Assembly: GCF_041260155.1 (NCBI RefSeq)
Contig: NW_027248375.1
Coordinates: forward strand, 186,001-250,000
DNA length: 64,000 nt
Source: Ptychodera flava
Lineage: Eukaryota > Hemichordata > Enteropneusta > Ptychoderidae
Reading direction: 5' to 3'
Positions within the stretch are counted from its first letter, which is position 1; every line of letters starts with the position of its first letter. Below, in pieces: positions 12,256-24,738 of the stretch. The position numbers were made by a program, and so were the translations under genes. Below the pieces are notes generated by a model. It worked only from the letters and a program-made list of their open reading frames with translations, had not been told where the DNA came from and did not search any database.

Positions 12256-12534
12256 GCAAAGAATGTGATTTGTAGCTTGAATACATTTCAGAGAAAGATA
12301 TTTCGACCTTGTTCAATCTGACTCGATGTTCTGTCTAGCGGCCGGCACTTTTGATTTGAGTTTCGGGGTGAGGGTGGGGGTGGAGGGTTTTAAAAATAAT
12401 TGTTTATGGTCATTTCTAGGAAAAAATTCTATGCCCGGTGAGCAGGGAAACAAATTGCTTCAACGAAGCTGTAAAATAATTTGTTGCCATGATTCATTAC
12501 GATTAATTGGTAGACAATGACTCCCATGTGTAGA

Positions 12535-12870
12535 CAATTCATAAACTAGTTGTAAAAAATTCTGAAAACATACTTTCAAGCACATCATTCTTCTCTATTC
12601 CTATTTCAAATGATTTGGAAAATTATGCTCGATTAAGAGGGAAGATCGTATTTTTGTAAACGTTTCCACAGACTACGTCCACGGGAATACAAAATAATGT
12701 AATGGAAAAGCAGGAAGACTAGTTGCACTGTATTATGAAAAAAAGAAAATTGATACTTTTCCAATAGCAATGACAAAATAAAGTTACTTGCCGACTTTTC
12801 TCAGAGAATGGCACATACAGTTTGTTATAACTTACTTCCCAAAGGTACCTGCGAAATCACATTGTCATTA
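12535..12870 (-). repeat. Interspersed repeat family X, copy 2 (inverted)
   Basis: The reverse complement matches 6525-6840 in order, including GTGCAACTAGTCT and CCATTACATTATT. It differs by small insertions and deletions. Confidence 0.65.
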
Positions 12871-13784
12871 ATGATATTTTAGCAGTTGTCTCTTGTACAC
12901 AACATTTAAACAGCAAAAGTATTTATTGTAAAAGCTATTTATTCCCATGTACACAGAACACTACAAGTTTTAACAAGTATAGACTTGAACTAGTGCCATG
13001 TAAGTAGAATGAACCGCACATTGAATAATTGGTATCAAATGGGTCTACCCTAATGCTCACGGTCCTCTAATGAGGCCCTCGATGGAGTTTCGTAGGGACA
13101 TCTGCTCAATCCCCATCCAATCCCCGAGAGAAAGACAAATTTTCTTGAACCTTTTCAAAACATTGGCAACTGTTAATGCCATGAGAGATTTTTCCTTTCT
13201 AACTGGTCAACTGAGTTTTCCATACAACTGCAACCAAAGCTGAATTATTTTAGACAGGGCATTTGCATCGATGGTGCCATTTTCACTGGGTTGTGACCTT
13301 AATGACTGATTTACCACCGTCGCAGTAAAATAAATTGATGAATGAGCAAGTGAAAATGAGGTCATGAAAAGTGATTCTCAGCGAAAAAAGCCATAAAAAC
13401 GATAAAAATACTCCCTGTTACCACAGTTTACCTAAAAATAGTCATGATGCAAACTGCTTTATGAAGGCAATATTTGATCTCCCCTCGGAATAGATCCTGT
13501 GCTTGATTATCCGAGGGCGTCTCCTTGAGAACAGATCAATTATTTGCTCACCTATAGATATCTGTAGATTTCCTTATCGTTGTATTTGGTTGGCAATATG
13601 TGAGTCAATGTAATAAATGACTTCGCACCATCATTTGCATTTGCCGATTTCGACTATTATTTTATAATAACATAAAATGTTCAGATTTATTCTCACTTGA
13701 TTTATTATGCAAACGTTATAGAAGTACTCAATTACTTGGGCAACACTATATAACTGATTATTTACTACCAGTGAGCAATGTAGA

Positions 13785-14225
13785 AGGGGCACATTTTGTC
13801 CCACGGACGTGCTGGCTTAGATTTCTTTGTTTCACTGGTGTGCAGAGGTGAAATGCGCCCCTTCCCCTACCTTATACTGGTAAGAAAACCCTCCTGTCGC
13901 ATGAAAATAAATTAAAACACGGCCCAACCGTTATTTAGATTACTCACCTTTTGAATGCTCAGTTTATTTTGTAGAGTCTGACGTTATTGTTGTCGATTTC
14001 AGATGGCTTCTTTACCTATTGAAAGGGTATGGCTTCTTTACCTATTGAAAGGGTATGGCAGACTGTGAGGGGGCTATCTGTAAAATGACGTCATTTCCTC
14101 ATTCAAAACAAAAATGACGCGTGGCATGCCATCCTGGATAATCATTGTTCAAAATACGAACTTGAAGCAGACTCTCCATGATTTAGGGATCGCAAATTAC
14201 AGTTTATTGTTTTCTGAGATGTTTA
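13785..14225 (+). repeat. Repeat Y, copy 2, with a 26-bp tandem duplication
   Basis: Second copy of the sequence at 11970-12255, in the same orientation about 2 kb away. Within it, about 14002-14054 contains a perfect tandem duplication of a 26-bp unit starting ATGGCTTCTTTACC. Confidence 0.6.
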
Positions 14226-14229
14226 CTTC

Positions 14230-14598
14230 GGCCGAACAAAAAAAAATATGCTGTTCCGATAATTCCACCTAACCTATTTTTTACTTGCCGACCCTAAACT
14301 TTTTAGAGCTAAGTATAGACACAGAATAAAAAAAAAACGAAACAAAAAAAAAACCGTAAAACCACGCGTTTGTTACTTACTTGGATTTGATTTTTGCTAG
14401 AACGAGGATGTCTGTTATGTTGTTTTTCTTTATATGTATGATACATTTTTCTGGAAATTTGGCCAGTGTTTGACCGCCCTCAACCCCTTAAAAATGCATA
14501 TTTAAAAATAAAAATATTTTGGGAAAAAAAATTCCTGCCGACCTACTTACCCTATTTTTAAAAACCATGTTATCGGAACAGCACAATTTTTTTTTGGC
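14230..14598. mobile_element. TIR element of about 370 bp
   Basis: The left end GGCCGAAC-A(n)-TATGCTGTTCCGATAA is mirrored by the right end, which read on the minus strand is GGCCAAA-A(n)-TTGTGCTGTTCCGATAA. The pairing continues more loosely inwards (TTGCCGACC / CTGCCGACC). Non-coding; class unknown. Confidence 0.65.
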
Positions 14599-15179
14599 CT
14601 TTGTATAAAGCGATGAAATTTATTTACAGCTTGTATCTACACAATTTCGAAAAGTAAATCTGGATCCACATAGATTGTTACTTTCTTATACCTACAGCGT
14701 TTTATTTCATAACTTTTTGTAAAAGCACTGCCTATGAAGCGACAACATTTTCATCACTGTCTCACATATTTACCAAATTTTTATCAGTCAGTCTACAGCC
14801 TTGGTCTGAATATTTTGGGAGTGAAATGACAGAGTAGCGCGCTTAACTCCAAATTTTTAAAATAAAACGAGCGAAGCCAGTGATACTGAAGTGCTGTTTT
14901 TAGCTCCCATATATGCATATGTATATATGCAAATTGGAGATAGTCTTATAAGGTGGCAAAATGGCGTGTGTGTATGTATGTATGTATGTCTGCTAGTCTG
15001 TCAAGATCAAAAACTCCTAAACCACAATGGCTACAGTCTTAGTATTGGTATACAGGTGCACCTAGGATTGGAGATGTGAATCTGTTCAAATAAACATGTC
15101 AGTGTCAAAAATTTGCAAATGAGGAGGAAAAAAGAAAAATCCTGCAAATGGCTAAAACTCAGTAAGCATTGGTCAGATT

Positions 15180-15850
15180 TGGTTGAAACTTAGTATGCAG
15201 ATTTTTTTAGGTATTCTGAATTATGTTTGCAGAAATTGGGGTGAAATTTGCATGTTTGTATTTTTGGGGTATTTTTCCGTTTTTAGTCAAAAATCTTTTT
15301 CTCTGAAATTAATCGTCTGATCGCTCTGAAATTTAATATTCATGTTCCCCTCGATGACCTCAGTCACGTTTTTACAAATTGCATTGATATTAATTACTTT
15401 GGGGCAATTTTCCCAGTTTTTGGTCAAAAACCTTTTTATCCAAAAACTACTGATCTGATAGCTTTGATATTTGGTATACAGGTATTAAAGATTTATCTCG
15501 ATATAATGTATTGGAGTTAGGTTGAAACTGGCAATATTTATATTTTGGGGCATTTTTGCCTTTTTTGGTCAAACAATTTTTCTTCTAAAACTACTGATAT
15601 CGTAGCTTTGATATTTAGTGTACAGGTTCTTAGGGTTTATGTCAATAAGATATATTGAAATTAGGATGAAATCTGCAATTTTGTATTTTGGGGGCAATTT
15701 TTCTCATTTTGGGCCAAGAAATTTGTTTCTCAAAATTTACTAGTCTTATTGCTTTGCTATTTAGTAAACAGGTTCTTAGGGTTCATGATATATCGAAATA
15801 AGGTTGAAATCTGAAATTTTGATTTTTTAGGCAACTTTCTGAAACTGTTA
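15180..15850. repeat. Diverged tandem array, period about 140 bp
   Basis: Four to five imperfect units share the order CTACTGAT, AGCTTTGATATTTNGT, ACAGGTTCTTAGGGTTTAT, GGTTGAAATCTGCAATTT, TATTTTGGGGCAATTTT, TTTGGTCAAAAA. Divergence is high, so the array is old. No coding potential was seen. Confidence 0.75.
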
Positions 15851-16152
15851 ATTTTACAGTGATATCTTTCAATGAATTTTTAAGGGTTTTTTTCGTAATT
15901 TTATACTTACTAGAACTAAAAGTATATAATATGGTGACTTAGTTAGCATTTGATATGGTAAACTGTATTTGGTGTTGAATTGCGGTAAAAATGTCAGTAA
16001 AAAACATAGCTTAGGTGATTTTAGCAGGTTTGGTTTCCAACAAGTATATTCAAAAAAATTTTCAATGTTTAAGAGTATCAAGGTTGTAAATAGTTAACAC
16101 ACTTCCTGCCATCTGGTCCTTGTATATCTCTTGCAAAGATGGTCAATAAAAA
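15851..16152. other. Intergenic, no gene seen
   Basis: AT-rich. A 70-codon minus-strand frame (15869-16081) shows no domain or splice context. Confidence 0.4.
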
Positions 16153-16345
16153 GGGGTGGACCATTTGATATCCTGGAGGTTTCTTTGCAGATTTAAAAAA
16201 AATTCCATACAAATGTCAATAAAAAAATCAGCCAGAAAAAAGAAAAAGTGGGAGAGTGGAAAAAAGGATGTACAATGGATCAGATAAAGAAGATAATGTA
16301 CCTCGTCACTCTTCTAGACACCCCCTTTACCAAATGGTCCGCCCC
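16153..16345. mobile_element. MITE with GGGGYGGACCATTTG termini
   Basis: The left terminus GGGGTGGACCATTTGATA is mirrored by the right terminus, read on the minus strand as GGGGCGGACCATTTGGTA. About 190 bp with a purine-rich, A-rich interior. From general knowledge, elements with this terminus are widespread in marine invertebrate genomes; I could not search for it. Confidence 0.65.
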
Positions 16346-17356
16346 TGATGTATTTTTGCGCGCAATTAACCATGCAGTGTATTTTAGTTTAAGGTGTCAA
16401 GTTAGGTAGGGATTTGAAGGAACAGTCAAGTTCGCCAAAGTTAAATTTCTTAACTTTATCTCTTGTGTCATCATCCTTGTGTAATTGGTTAAGTTTGAAA
16501 GTTTTTCCCAGATGTGGATGCACCAGTTATTCTAGAAAAAAACAATGTTTACTTTTCCCTGCAGGGTTTCTGAGTTAATGACTGTATTTTGAAATCTCTC
16601 TGTGTATATGGTGTATGGGCAAAATGTAAACATTGGTTGCATGGTTTGTATTTCAGTCTACATGTTTGTCAAATATTGTAAATGAAAAATCAAGAACAGT
16701 TTGCTGTATGTTTGTAAAAGATAACATATTTGTCAATACATTAACTGCCTTTCAGATTGATTGTCTTAAAAATTATCACAAAAGTAGAAAAGGAAAAGAA
16801 ATTCATCAAATTGCTGTAACATATTCACCCTGTAGGCCTATATTTAACTATTTTATCATTACATTCAGCTTTATGTTATATCTTTATTACTCTCCATGGG
16901 CCAAGGCACACTTGAGCGCCAATGTCATCACTCTGTGCCAGTCTGTGCATATCAGTCTGTCTGTGTGTATGTCCATGTTTCATACAATTGTTGGCTTGTT
17001 TTGATAACTATATTGGAGCGAACAGTGACATTGTCACTATTTTTACAATTTTAATTTTCCTTTGTTGTAATCCCGAAGAATGTATAAAGGTCAGTAACGA
17101 ATTGTCCTTCATCTTGAGCAAATTATTTTGTCAGGGACATTTAATGAATTTGTGTCATTGACACCTTATTCCCACATAAAGACCCCGGGAAAAGTACACA
17201 AGAAAATATATGCCATGGTTATTATGTTTCATATATTTGACGCCAAATGAGAAAAAAATGACTAGTTTATTTCCAATGAGAGAATAATTGAATTACTCTT
17301 GACCAATCAAGGGTTATTAGTTCATTGAGTGAGTGGACTATTAGTCAAATTGCTTG
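16346..17356. other. Intergenic, no gene seen
   Basis: A 123-codon plus-strand frame at 16633-17004 and an overlapping 79-codon frame are rich in Cys, Ser and Phe but show no signal, domain or splice arrangement I recognise. I treat this as non-coding. Confidence 0.4.
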
Positions 17357-18045
17357 AAACCGATTGGAACTAAATTGGGATAATTGGATTGGCAGAATTT
17401 CTCAAGAATTTTAGAAATTTCTCTAATTTTACACCATATTGCTTACCATCTTTAAAATTTATACATAATTTGCGATGCTGTTGAAATCTTATGAGTAAGA
17501 ATCAGCGCATGATAGTATCTAATGCAATTTTGTTCAAAACATATGAACAATATTCACATTTGGATGAAAATATGAGAGTTTGTCTGTAGTTTCTTCATTA
17601 CTGAAACACTAGTAATAATGTCAGTTTGTCATTTTTCCTCGACCAAAATGAAGCTTTTCGATTGATTTACAGTTAAGTCAGTCAGGGTCTTTTAAAATGT
17701 GCCCTGACTCAATTTTATGTTTATGAAGCCTTAAATTCATGAAAAAGTCAGGGGCATTTCAAAAGTGCCCTGACTCAAAATTCGTCAATTAGAGAAATTT
17801 TAAGCATTTTGCCTCGTTTCTTCAGTACATTTACACAAAAATGAACTTATTTTCATAAAAATGAATCCGATGAAAGAGGTAGCAATAATCGTTGTGTTTT
17901 CGTTGTTTTGTCCGATGAGAACAATATTTCAAGTTTTACACTGTTCTATCATTTTGTAAAATTTCAGCTGTAAAAATTTCGATTTTGTTACATTTTCGTA
18001 ATAATTACTCTCATCCAATTTTCCCAAATTAGTTCCAATCGTGTT
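17357..18045. mobile_element. ACGATTGGAACTAATTT-family TIR element, long form, 689 bp
   Basis: The left terminus ACCGATTGGAACTAAATTGG is mirrored at the right by ACGATTGGAACTAATTTGG (minus strand). The same terminus bounds the roughly 210-bp elements at 36966 and 48587. This copy carries a longer interior with a dyad of GGGCA/TGCCCTGACTC segments near 17690-17780. Non-coding. Confidence 0.7.
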
Positions 18046-18285
18046 TTGATCTAAATACAATGTAACCATTCTTTTAAAATGAGAGGAACACAGTCTATCC
18101 TAAGGTGGGTATCTCTGATATGTAATCTTGCACTTCAGCAATACATCAAAGTCGATTGATATTCACATACTTTGCAAGTCTCGTCTCTATTCAAACTGTT
18201 CGAAAAGGAGCGCCTTTAGTAATTACAGTGGATGGGTCGGGGATGCCGTGCTCACCTGTACCGTAAAATGTGATCCTCGATATTA

Positions 18286-18613
18286 GCTAATTTACATAAC
18301 AATACTGCGCAAAGCACGAGCAATCACTACTGACGTAAAGCATCCTTTGTATTCCTCATTTGAATTATTGCCTTCAGGAAGGAGATTTCGCTGCTTGAAA
18401 TGTAACAAATTAAGGTTCAGCAAGAGCTCTGTTCCAACAGCCATCAAGAGACTCAATCTCTGAAATTTATTTTTTCGTGTGTTTGCTGACTTAGTCTGTG
18501 TTTTGTTTTGTTTTGTTTTTTTATATGTCTGTCTGGTTGTTATTTCTATCCTCTGAGCTGTAAGGTGATTATCCTTTTTTTAGGACAATCAAGTATAATA
18601 ATAATAATACTTG
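18286..18613 (+). mobile_element. 3' end of a non-LTR retrotransposon (LINE)
   Basis: A plus-strand frame reads HPLYSSFELLPSGRRFRCLK, then RFSKSSVPTAIKRLNL and a stop at 18461-18463. That is the conserved C-terminus of ORF2 in CR1/L2-like LINEs (HPL...F..LPSGRRYR...F..S.VPTAI..LN). The frame extends upstream to at least about 18286 (ILRKARAITTDVK). About 130 bp of 3' UTR follows and ends in an ATA/ATAAT repeat tail, as typical of this group. The element is 5'-truncated and inactive. Confidence 0.8.
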
Positions 18614-18779
18614 GTTTAACTGTTATTTAAGTTAGGGACATACATTACAGGGGAAGGGCTGGTGTTTTTGGAGGGAGGGTCACAATTTATCATGCAAAAA
18701 TTTTTGAAGGATCATACATTTACGGGAGGGTCACCACATTATGCACAACTAAAAGAGGCAAGATGTGGCTGGTATAGTG

Positions 18780-19545
18780 TTTTACCCAAAATATACAAAA
18801 TCACAATACATGGGAGTCTATCAAGCAAACTATTGACAAATTTCCCCTGCAAAACAAGCTATATCTGTACATATATGTTTGATGATAAATGTAATGGACT
18901 TTGCTTGAAGTGGGAAATAAAACGTGCATGTATGTACCAGAAATTGGATTTTGGAATATCACTGAAATGTTGATTCACTACACATGGCAGCCTATAGGAA
19001 GCTATGAATATTTATTCCCAATAAGAAAACTAGGTAAATCTGAGCATTAAGTACGCTTGATTATTGATATTAATGTACTTGATCAGACTAGGGTGGTTAC
19101 AAGTTGGATGTGTGTGCAAAACATTGGATTTTGGAATTTCACACGCTGTTAGTTGATGTTGATTCACTCTACATGGTAGTCTATGAGGAAACTATGAAAG
19201 ATACTTTTCCCATACAAAACTAGGTAAATCTGTGTATTTATGTACGCTTGATTATTGACATTGATGTACTTGATTAGACTAGGGTGGTTACAAGTCGGAT
19301 GTGTGTACCAAAAATTAGATCTTTGAATCTCACAGAAATGCTGATTCACTCTTCATGGTAGTCTATGAGGAAACTATGAATAACATTTTTCCAGTGCAAA
19401 ATTAGGTAAATCTGGTGTATTGATTAGACTAGAGTGGTTACATGTGGATGTGTGTGCACAAAATTGCATTTTGGAATCTCACCGAAATGTTGATTCAGTA
19501 TACATGGTAGTCTATGACAGAACTGTGAACAATTTGTTTTCCACT
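18780..19545. repeat. Diverged tandem array, period about 150-190 bp
   Basis: Units share GTTGATTCACT, ACATGGTAGTCTATGAGGAA, AACTAGGTAAATCTG, TGTACTTGATTAGACTAGGG and GGATGTGTGTGC. The GATTCACT landmark recurs at about 18971, 19161, 19343 and 19491, giving spacings of about 190, 182 and 149. The first unit is the most diverged. Confidence 0.8.
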
Positions 19546-21459
19546 ATAAAACATAAAATTAAGGATATTTGTGCATTTATAGAAGTTTGGTAATTTATAC
19601 ACACTTTGCTAACATTCCAATATGTTTATGTCTCTTGTCTTTCATCAGTTTTAAACTGTTCAAGTTGTTTAAAGTAGGATACCACTGCATCTTTTTTGCT
19701 TTTGAAGCTTGTCGATAATGTGTGTATTTTAAAGAATCAATGACTTGGTTAATGATTTCCTTTTGAGGAAATATCACATGGACAATCGAAGGTTTGGTCG
19801 TAAAATCACGTTCTGTTTAAAGTGACCCTCCTTAAAAGTTAGCGTTATAAAAATGGTCGCCCCTTGGACAGTTTTCCAAATAAGGACCCTCCCCCATTCC
19901 CCCGGACCATCCTCATCGGTAATTACTGAAGGGCCCCTTAATTAATCCAACATACCTCCGAGAATGAGACTGAGTTCGTTTACTGTGCTATATCATGAAT
20001 TTTCTGGGTCTTCGATCCTTTTTTGTCTAGCTCTGAAAGTTTGTATCCGTAGCTTAAGTGCGGCGCATTGAAGCGTTTTGTCACTATGACCTTGTTGAAC
20101 AATAATTCTGAAAAGACAAGCTGTGATTTGACAGAATTTTACCTCCATGGTTTCCCGAACCAAACATCCTATGTTGACATTGAATGAAAAACCAAAAATC
20201 ACTCATTTTTGAGTTACTGCCATACATGGGAAGGGAAGGATAGTTTGTACGTCCGAGAAAAATCCATAGACGATAAGTGCAAAGTCGGAGCCTTAAAAGT
20301 GAACTGCCGTGCAAATCACTTAAATGTTCGATGTTTTGTCGTGTAATCTCCAAGCTTGCCACTATACAGATATGCTGATCACATGATCTTGTCAGGTTAC
20401 TGTACTGTTCATTACTATGCAGTCACAATTCTGACTAAAATTGCGGCCCACGTGTAGCCCATACCTGACCATATTTTTGAGCAGTGCAAAGGATCAGACC
20501 ACTCATGCTCCCGGTCTCATTTGAATCGAATTCGTTCAGAATGGGACACATTTCTTTTCGGCTGTCGCTCTAATCACATCCTTGTCTCACTCTCAGCGAC
20601 ACTAGTGACCCTGTCGATGTCATGGCACTTCCCTTGCAACGAGGGAAGACTTTAGGGTACCGTCCTCCTGTCTGGTGTACTCCAACCATCAATGTCAAGA
20701 TAAGCAAAATGAGCGCTGCAGACAAAAAAGAGTGAAACCGTCCGTCCAAATCGAAAATCGACAAACCAAATACTATTTTTGTCAATCATTAATGATTTTG
20801 TAAAAATCATTCTGTCAAATTGCTTTTATCGAGAAATAATAAACGAAGAGAACTAGTAAATACTAATGCCTTGCTGCATATCAGTAGATCAAATATAAAT
20901 GAAAGCAGGAATGATATTCTGTGACTAATATTTCAGTAAATACACCTTTAATGTGATACTCACTGCACATACCTGCTGGAACTACTTCATTTCTTAACAA
21001 AGATTTGATGTTATACTTCATTTGTAACTTAAGTTGGACCTCGTGAATGCTTTAAAATGATGAGGCAGCGGCTTACGGCAGTGTCATGTGTCAGTCCCTG
21101 AAAAATAGATTTTTGTCGACCGCGCTAGTGACTTTTACCGGTCAATTCAAGATGAATCGTCATTTATTAAATGTTGGTCACTCCCAGTCAGTGGGTTGCG
21201 GGAAGGGGCCTTAACAACTTTCCCGTGCCACGACTGTGTGAATATTTTTTTCCACAGAAAGTGAAATAACTACATCGATTCTTCTAGGAGAATGCTCAGA
21301 AAAATACATTTTTGTTGTACTCAAAAATGGATATGATAATTCATCTGCTTTTATTAAGGTACAATTTGTAATTGATTACACAAACCCTGGCTCACGTCTC
21401 TTATGCAAACATAGATCATTTTGTTGACTGGAGACCCAAAATCAAAGATCCAATCTTAC
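19546..21459. other. Intergenic, downstream of methyltransferase pseudogene copy 2
   Basis: No second methyltransferase exon could be found here on the minus strand, although the broken exon 1 at 21460 would need one. Several open frames of 60-90 codons (for example 20084-20362) show no recognisable features. Confidence 0.5.
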
Positions 21460-21632
21460 CTGTCACTCTCCTGACACGCATCGACAAAAGTATTGTTAGA
21501 GTGCCTACCACACCCAATGTCTAACAAATCATCAGACAGTTCCAATTGTAGCATACTAGAGATTTTTTCCAAATACCGCACGGCATCTTCACTTGCCCAG
21601 GGAGAATACGTCTTCAAACGACTTAAATTCAT
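21460..21632 (-). pseudogene. Methyltransferase exon 1 copy 2, frameshifted
   Basis: The reading MNLSRLKTYSPW...LLDIGCG aligns residue for residue with the first 42 codons of the intact exon at 4403-4577. Then a 2-base deletion within the GCGPG motif shifts the frame. Shifting back by two bases restores GTLTILLSMRVRRVTG and a good donor (GTAAGA). The exon is therefore 173 instead of 175 bases. The start codon and part of the 5' leader (ATCGTGT before the ATG) are kept. No exon 2 was found downstream. Either a young pseudogene or a sequencing indel in an otherwise intact exon. Confidence 0.8.
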
Positions 21633-24120
21633 CGTGTCAGTTGCATATCCGTGATGCTTTGTACCGTGGTGTCTCCTATCTGAATTGCCACTAATGAACA
21701 GGAAAAGAGAAAAAACATGAACAAGCGATCAAAACTCAGGGATGTTTAAACTGACGGGTGTAGATACAAAAGGTCTCCAATAATAAACCCGTCATAACTT
21801 GATTTAACAGTTGTACGCACCACAGCTATTATCATGAGCTGCGAAAATATTAAGTGACACTACACCGCTGATTATTGGGATGATTTATCGTCCATTCTTT
21901 GCCAGCTTTAACAGCCATATTTCATTCATGCTGTACTTAATTTGTTTATTTATATTTGTCTATCAGGTAATTCAAGCTATATGTATATAACTTGTAAACA
22001 AGATTAAGGTAGATAAATACCAATCGGTAAACAATTGCTTGCAACATCACAAACTACTACTCAAAATCATAAAATGGACACGTGAAAAGAGCAAAACAAT
22101 GGAAGGTGGCTGCAAACGAGCATACTACATTCCGAAAGGCAATCTCAAAACCCAGGCATAGTTGAGCCTAGCCTAGTCTAGCCGAATCCTTTATTATAAG
22201 TTGGCTATAAAAAACAAACTCATTTCCATAAAAAACCTGGTCCTTTATCAAACTGAGTAACAAAGCGCGCATATACTAGGCCTACTTTGACTTCACTGCT
22301 GCAACCAATAGTCCAATTACTGGCCAGGTTATTTTTATTTGAGTTATCAAAAAGATTTTAATACGTCTTATTAAATCTGAGATTTTTTTACATCACAGAA
22401 GCCAATAAAGTATTGAACAGTAATCATACATTATCTCCTCATGTGTCGTGCCTGTTGTGCATGGGTCCCGGTGGATATTAGAACTGTAATTTCCCACTGC
22501 CTATTATGTGCAAACATTTTCTCCTTTCTAAAGGCAATGTGAAACTCAGTTTTTTGTACAGAGTTTACAAATCTTTTGTATGCTATAAAGCTGGGTAGTT
22601 CCTTTTTACTACGACAGGTATAAATGCACCTTTTACCAATAAGAATTAGGAAATTCACAATAACAGAAAGTTTGGGATCACTGGCCGGAATAAAGGTGAC
22701 GCTAGATCTAATTATTCAACCAGACAGAGTATCAGAGTATCGCGTATGGCTTCGCTACTTCAAGTTGTTTTCCCTTGCAGCAGCATTTGTGAATGGGTTC
22801 ATGTGCAAAGAGAATGCGCCACGTACTACAACTTGTAGTAAAAGATGGCCAAGAATTATACTTATAATCCTCGCGTCTACAGCTCAGGCCGTTCAAATGA
22901 GATATTCACACTGCTATCTGCGCTGAAGACGTATGTATGCGGTTTGCTTTTGCTTCTAATACAGTGCAACACGGAAGTTCATATATAACGTACATAATAG
23001 ACGCAAAATTAATCTATATGCATTAGACAAAATACAGCTGTATAGCTCGTGTGGACGTTTTCATGGCTAACCTAGAGGGTACGGCTTGGCTAGGCTAGGC
23101 TAGGCTAAGCTGAACTAGACTCGACTCAGCGGGCGTGGGTTTGGAGTATGCCATTGCAAGTGATTGCAAGGGCTTCTTTCACAAGGGTTACTCAATGTGC
23201 CTCATGAAGCTCTACGTTTTTTTTGCCGACCGATTAATTCGCAATTATAAGTTACAGTTTGTGATTAATCGTGTTTGGGAGTCAGGAACAGGATGGCAGA
23301 GACATTCGGTTTCTAATTACGAATATATCCTTATTTGGATAATCTGCCGTAAAATGCAGTGAACATTTTAACGACACAGTACTCTCGTACACTATCCGTC
23401 AACCAGCGGTGAAAGTGCTCAGTGTAAATCTACCACTGAAAGTCTGTATTCAAAGCACGTAGGGGTAATTCGTTGAAATCTCCTTCTGATTCGAATTCAC
23501 AACATACAGCACCAAATCACCTAACAAAGATAGTCAAAACCACTCGGCTAAATCACCACAATTAAAAAATATTGGTTCAAGAAGGGAGCTATACGCTGTC
23601 ACAATTTTCTGATCGATCATTTAAAGAATGTTCTGTCAGCATATAGCTGAATGACTGGCAGGGCTACAGGTCACGGCAAATTTTCTGGGCTCCAGAAGTT
23701 GTACTTGTATGATTGTAAAGACCTGAAGCTGTGAACATAATTGTGATTGCTCACCTTTGAAGTTTCTCTACGTTCTAAGGACTGTGCTGTTACTGTCGAT
23801 TTCTGTTCAGCTTTTTTACGCTGTAAAGGTTTAGAACATGCCAGGGACTTGACCCCGGGTGGTTTTTTTTACGCATTACGCGACACCAGTGTCACCAAAG
23901 AGTTGTCTTTGATAAACTCTATGTGGAACAGAGGTGGAATAGGGCGCTGTTCCGATTGGCATTTTATCTCCGCGACTACATCGTCTCTATAACTTTGTTT
24001 AGTTGCTTGGATTTACACCACTCATTTTGCTTTCAATCCTAGAGTATCCTGTCGCTAAAATATAAGGAATGGATAAAGACTATTTGTCTGGACAAGTAAC
24101 TTGTCACGGATGAAAGACTC
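21633..24120. other. Between the two methyltransferase relics, no gene seen
   Basis: Contains an inverted pair of CTAGC/GCTAG-rich stretches (about 22160-22190 and 23085-23125, units of GGCTA) that may be ends of an unrecognised element of about 1 kb. Open frames of up to 100 codons (22624-22926 and its opposite strand) lack recognisable features. Confidence 0.45.
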
Positions 24121-24282
24121 AAAGATTTCTGGCGACACACTTCGACAAATGTGCTGTCAGAGTACTAACCCCACAACCAACCTATAGTAAAACATCTTTA
24201 AGATTCAATTGCAGTTACTCGGCAACTGCGAGCCAAATGCAACAGCAAAGGGAGAAAGCGTCTTCACCTGACTGAAATTCAT
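24121..24282 (-). pseudogene. Methyltransferase exon 1 copy 3, decayed
   Basis: Starts MNFSQVKTLSPF after an ATG in the same leader context as copy 1 (TTTACTGAGGAATAT.AGAAAGAAA upstream). It then runs into a stop, a small internal deletion, and a second stop where the conserved Asp of LLDVGCG has become TAG. The end matches copy 1 as far as LSK but the splice donor GTAAGA is lost. More decayed than copy 2. Homology includes the 5' leader, so this arose by DNA duplication rather than retroposition. Confidence 0.8.
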
Positions 24283-24738
24283 CATTCAATATTTACTGAG
24301 GAATATGAGAAAGAAAAGGAGAAACAGTGAACAATCGGTGAAAGTTGTGTATCTTAATGAGTTAATTTATCTGCTTTACCCCTTTGAGCTGTCAATTTTT
24401 ATTCATCCCGTTTTGCGTTTATTTTTTTATTCCTTAATTAATTAATTAATTGATTTATTGATTTATTTATTTATTATCCACACGTATGCAGTCATTTAAT
24501 TCGTTCACTTCCGAAAGAGAGTGTTTATGGGTAGATCATCTGAAATTTGAAAACTTCAAGGGGGAGGGGTACATCATTTTTTTCCTAACAGCACAAGGGT
24601 CACTTGATTTTGAAAAATGTCCACCCTGTTAAAAAAACCTTGTTTTAGTGTACAAAAAACTCACGAAAAATAATTGTGATGCTCCATGTATTTTCATTCA
24701 CTGAATACAATTACATGTGTTTTCTGTGGTACGTGCAA

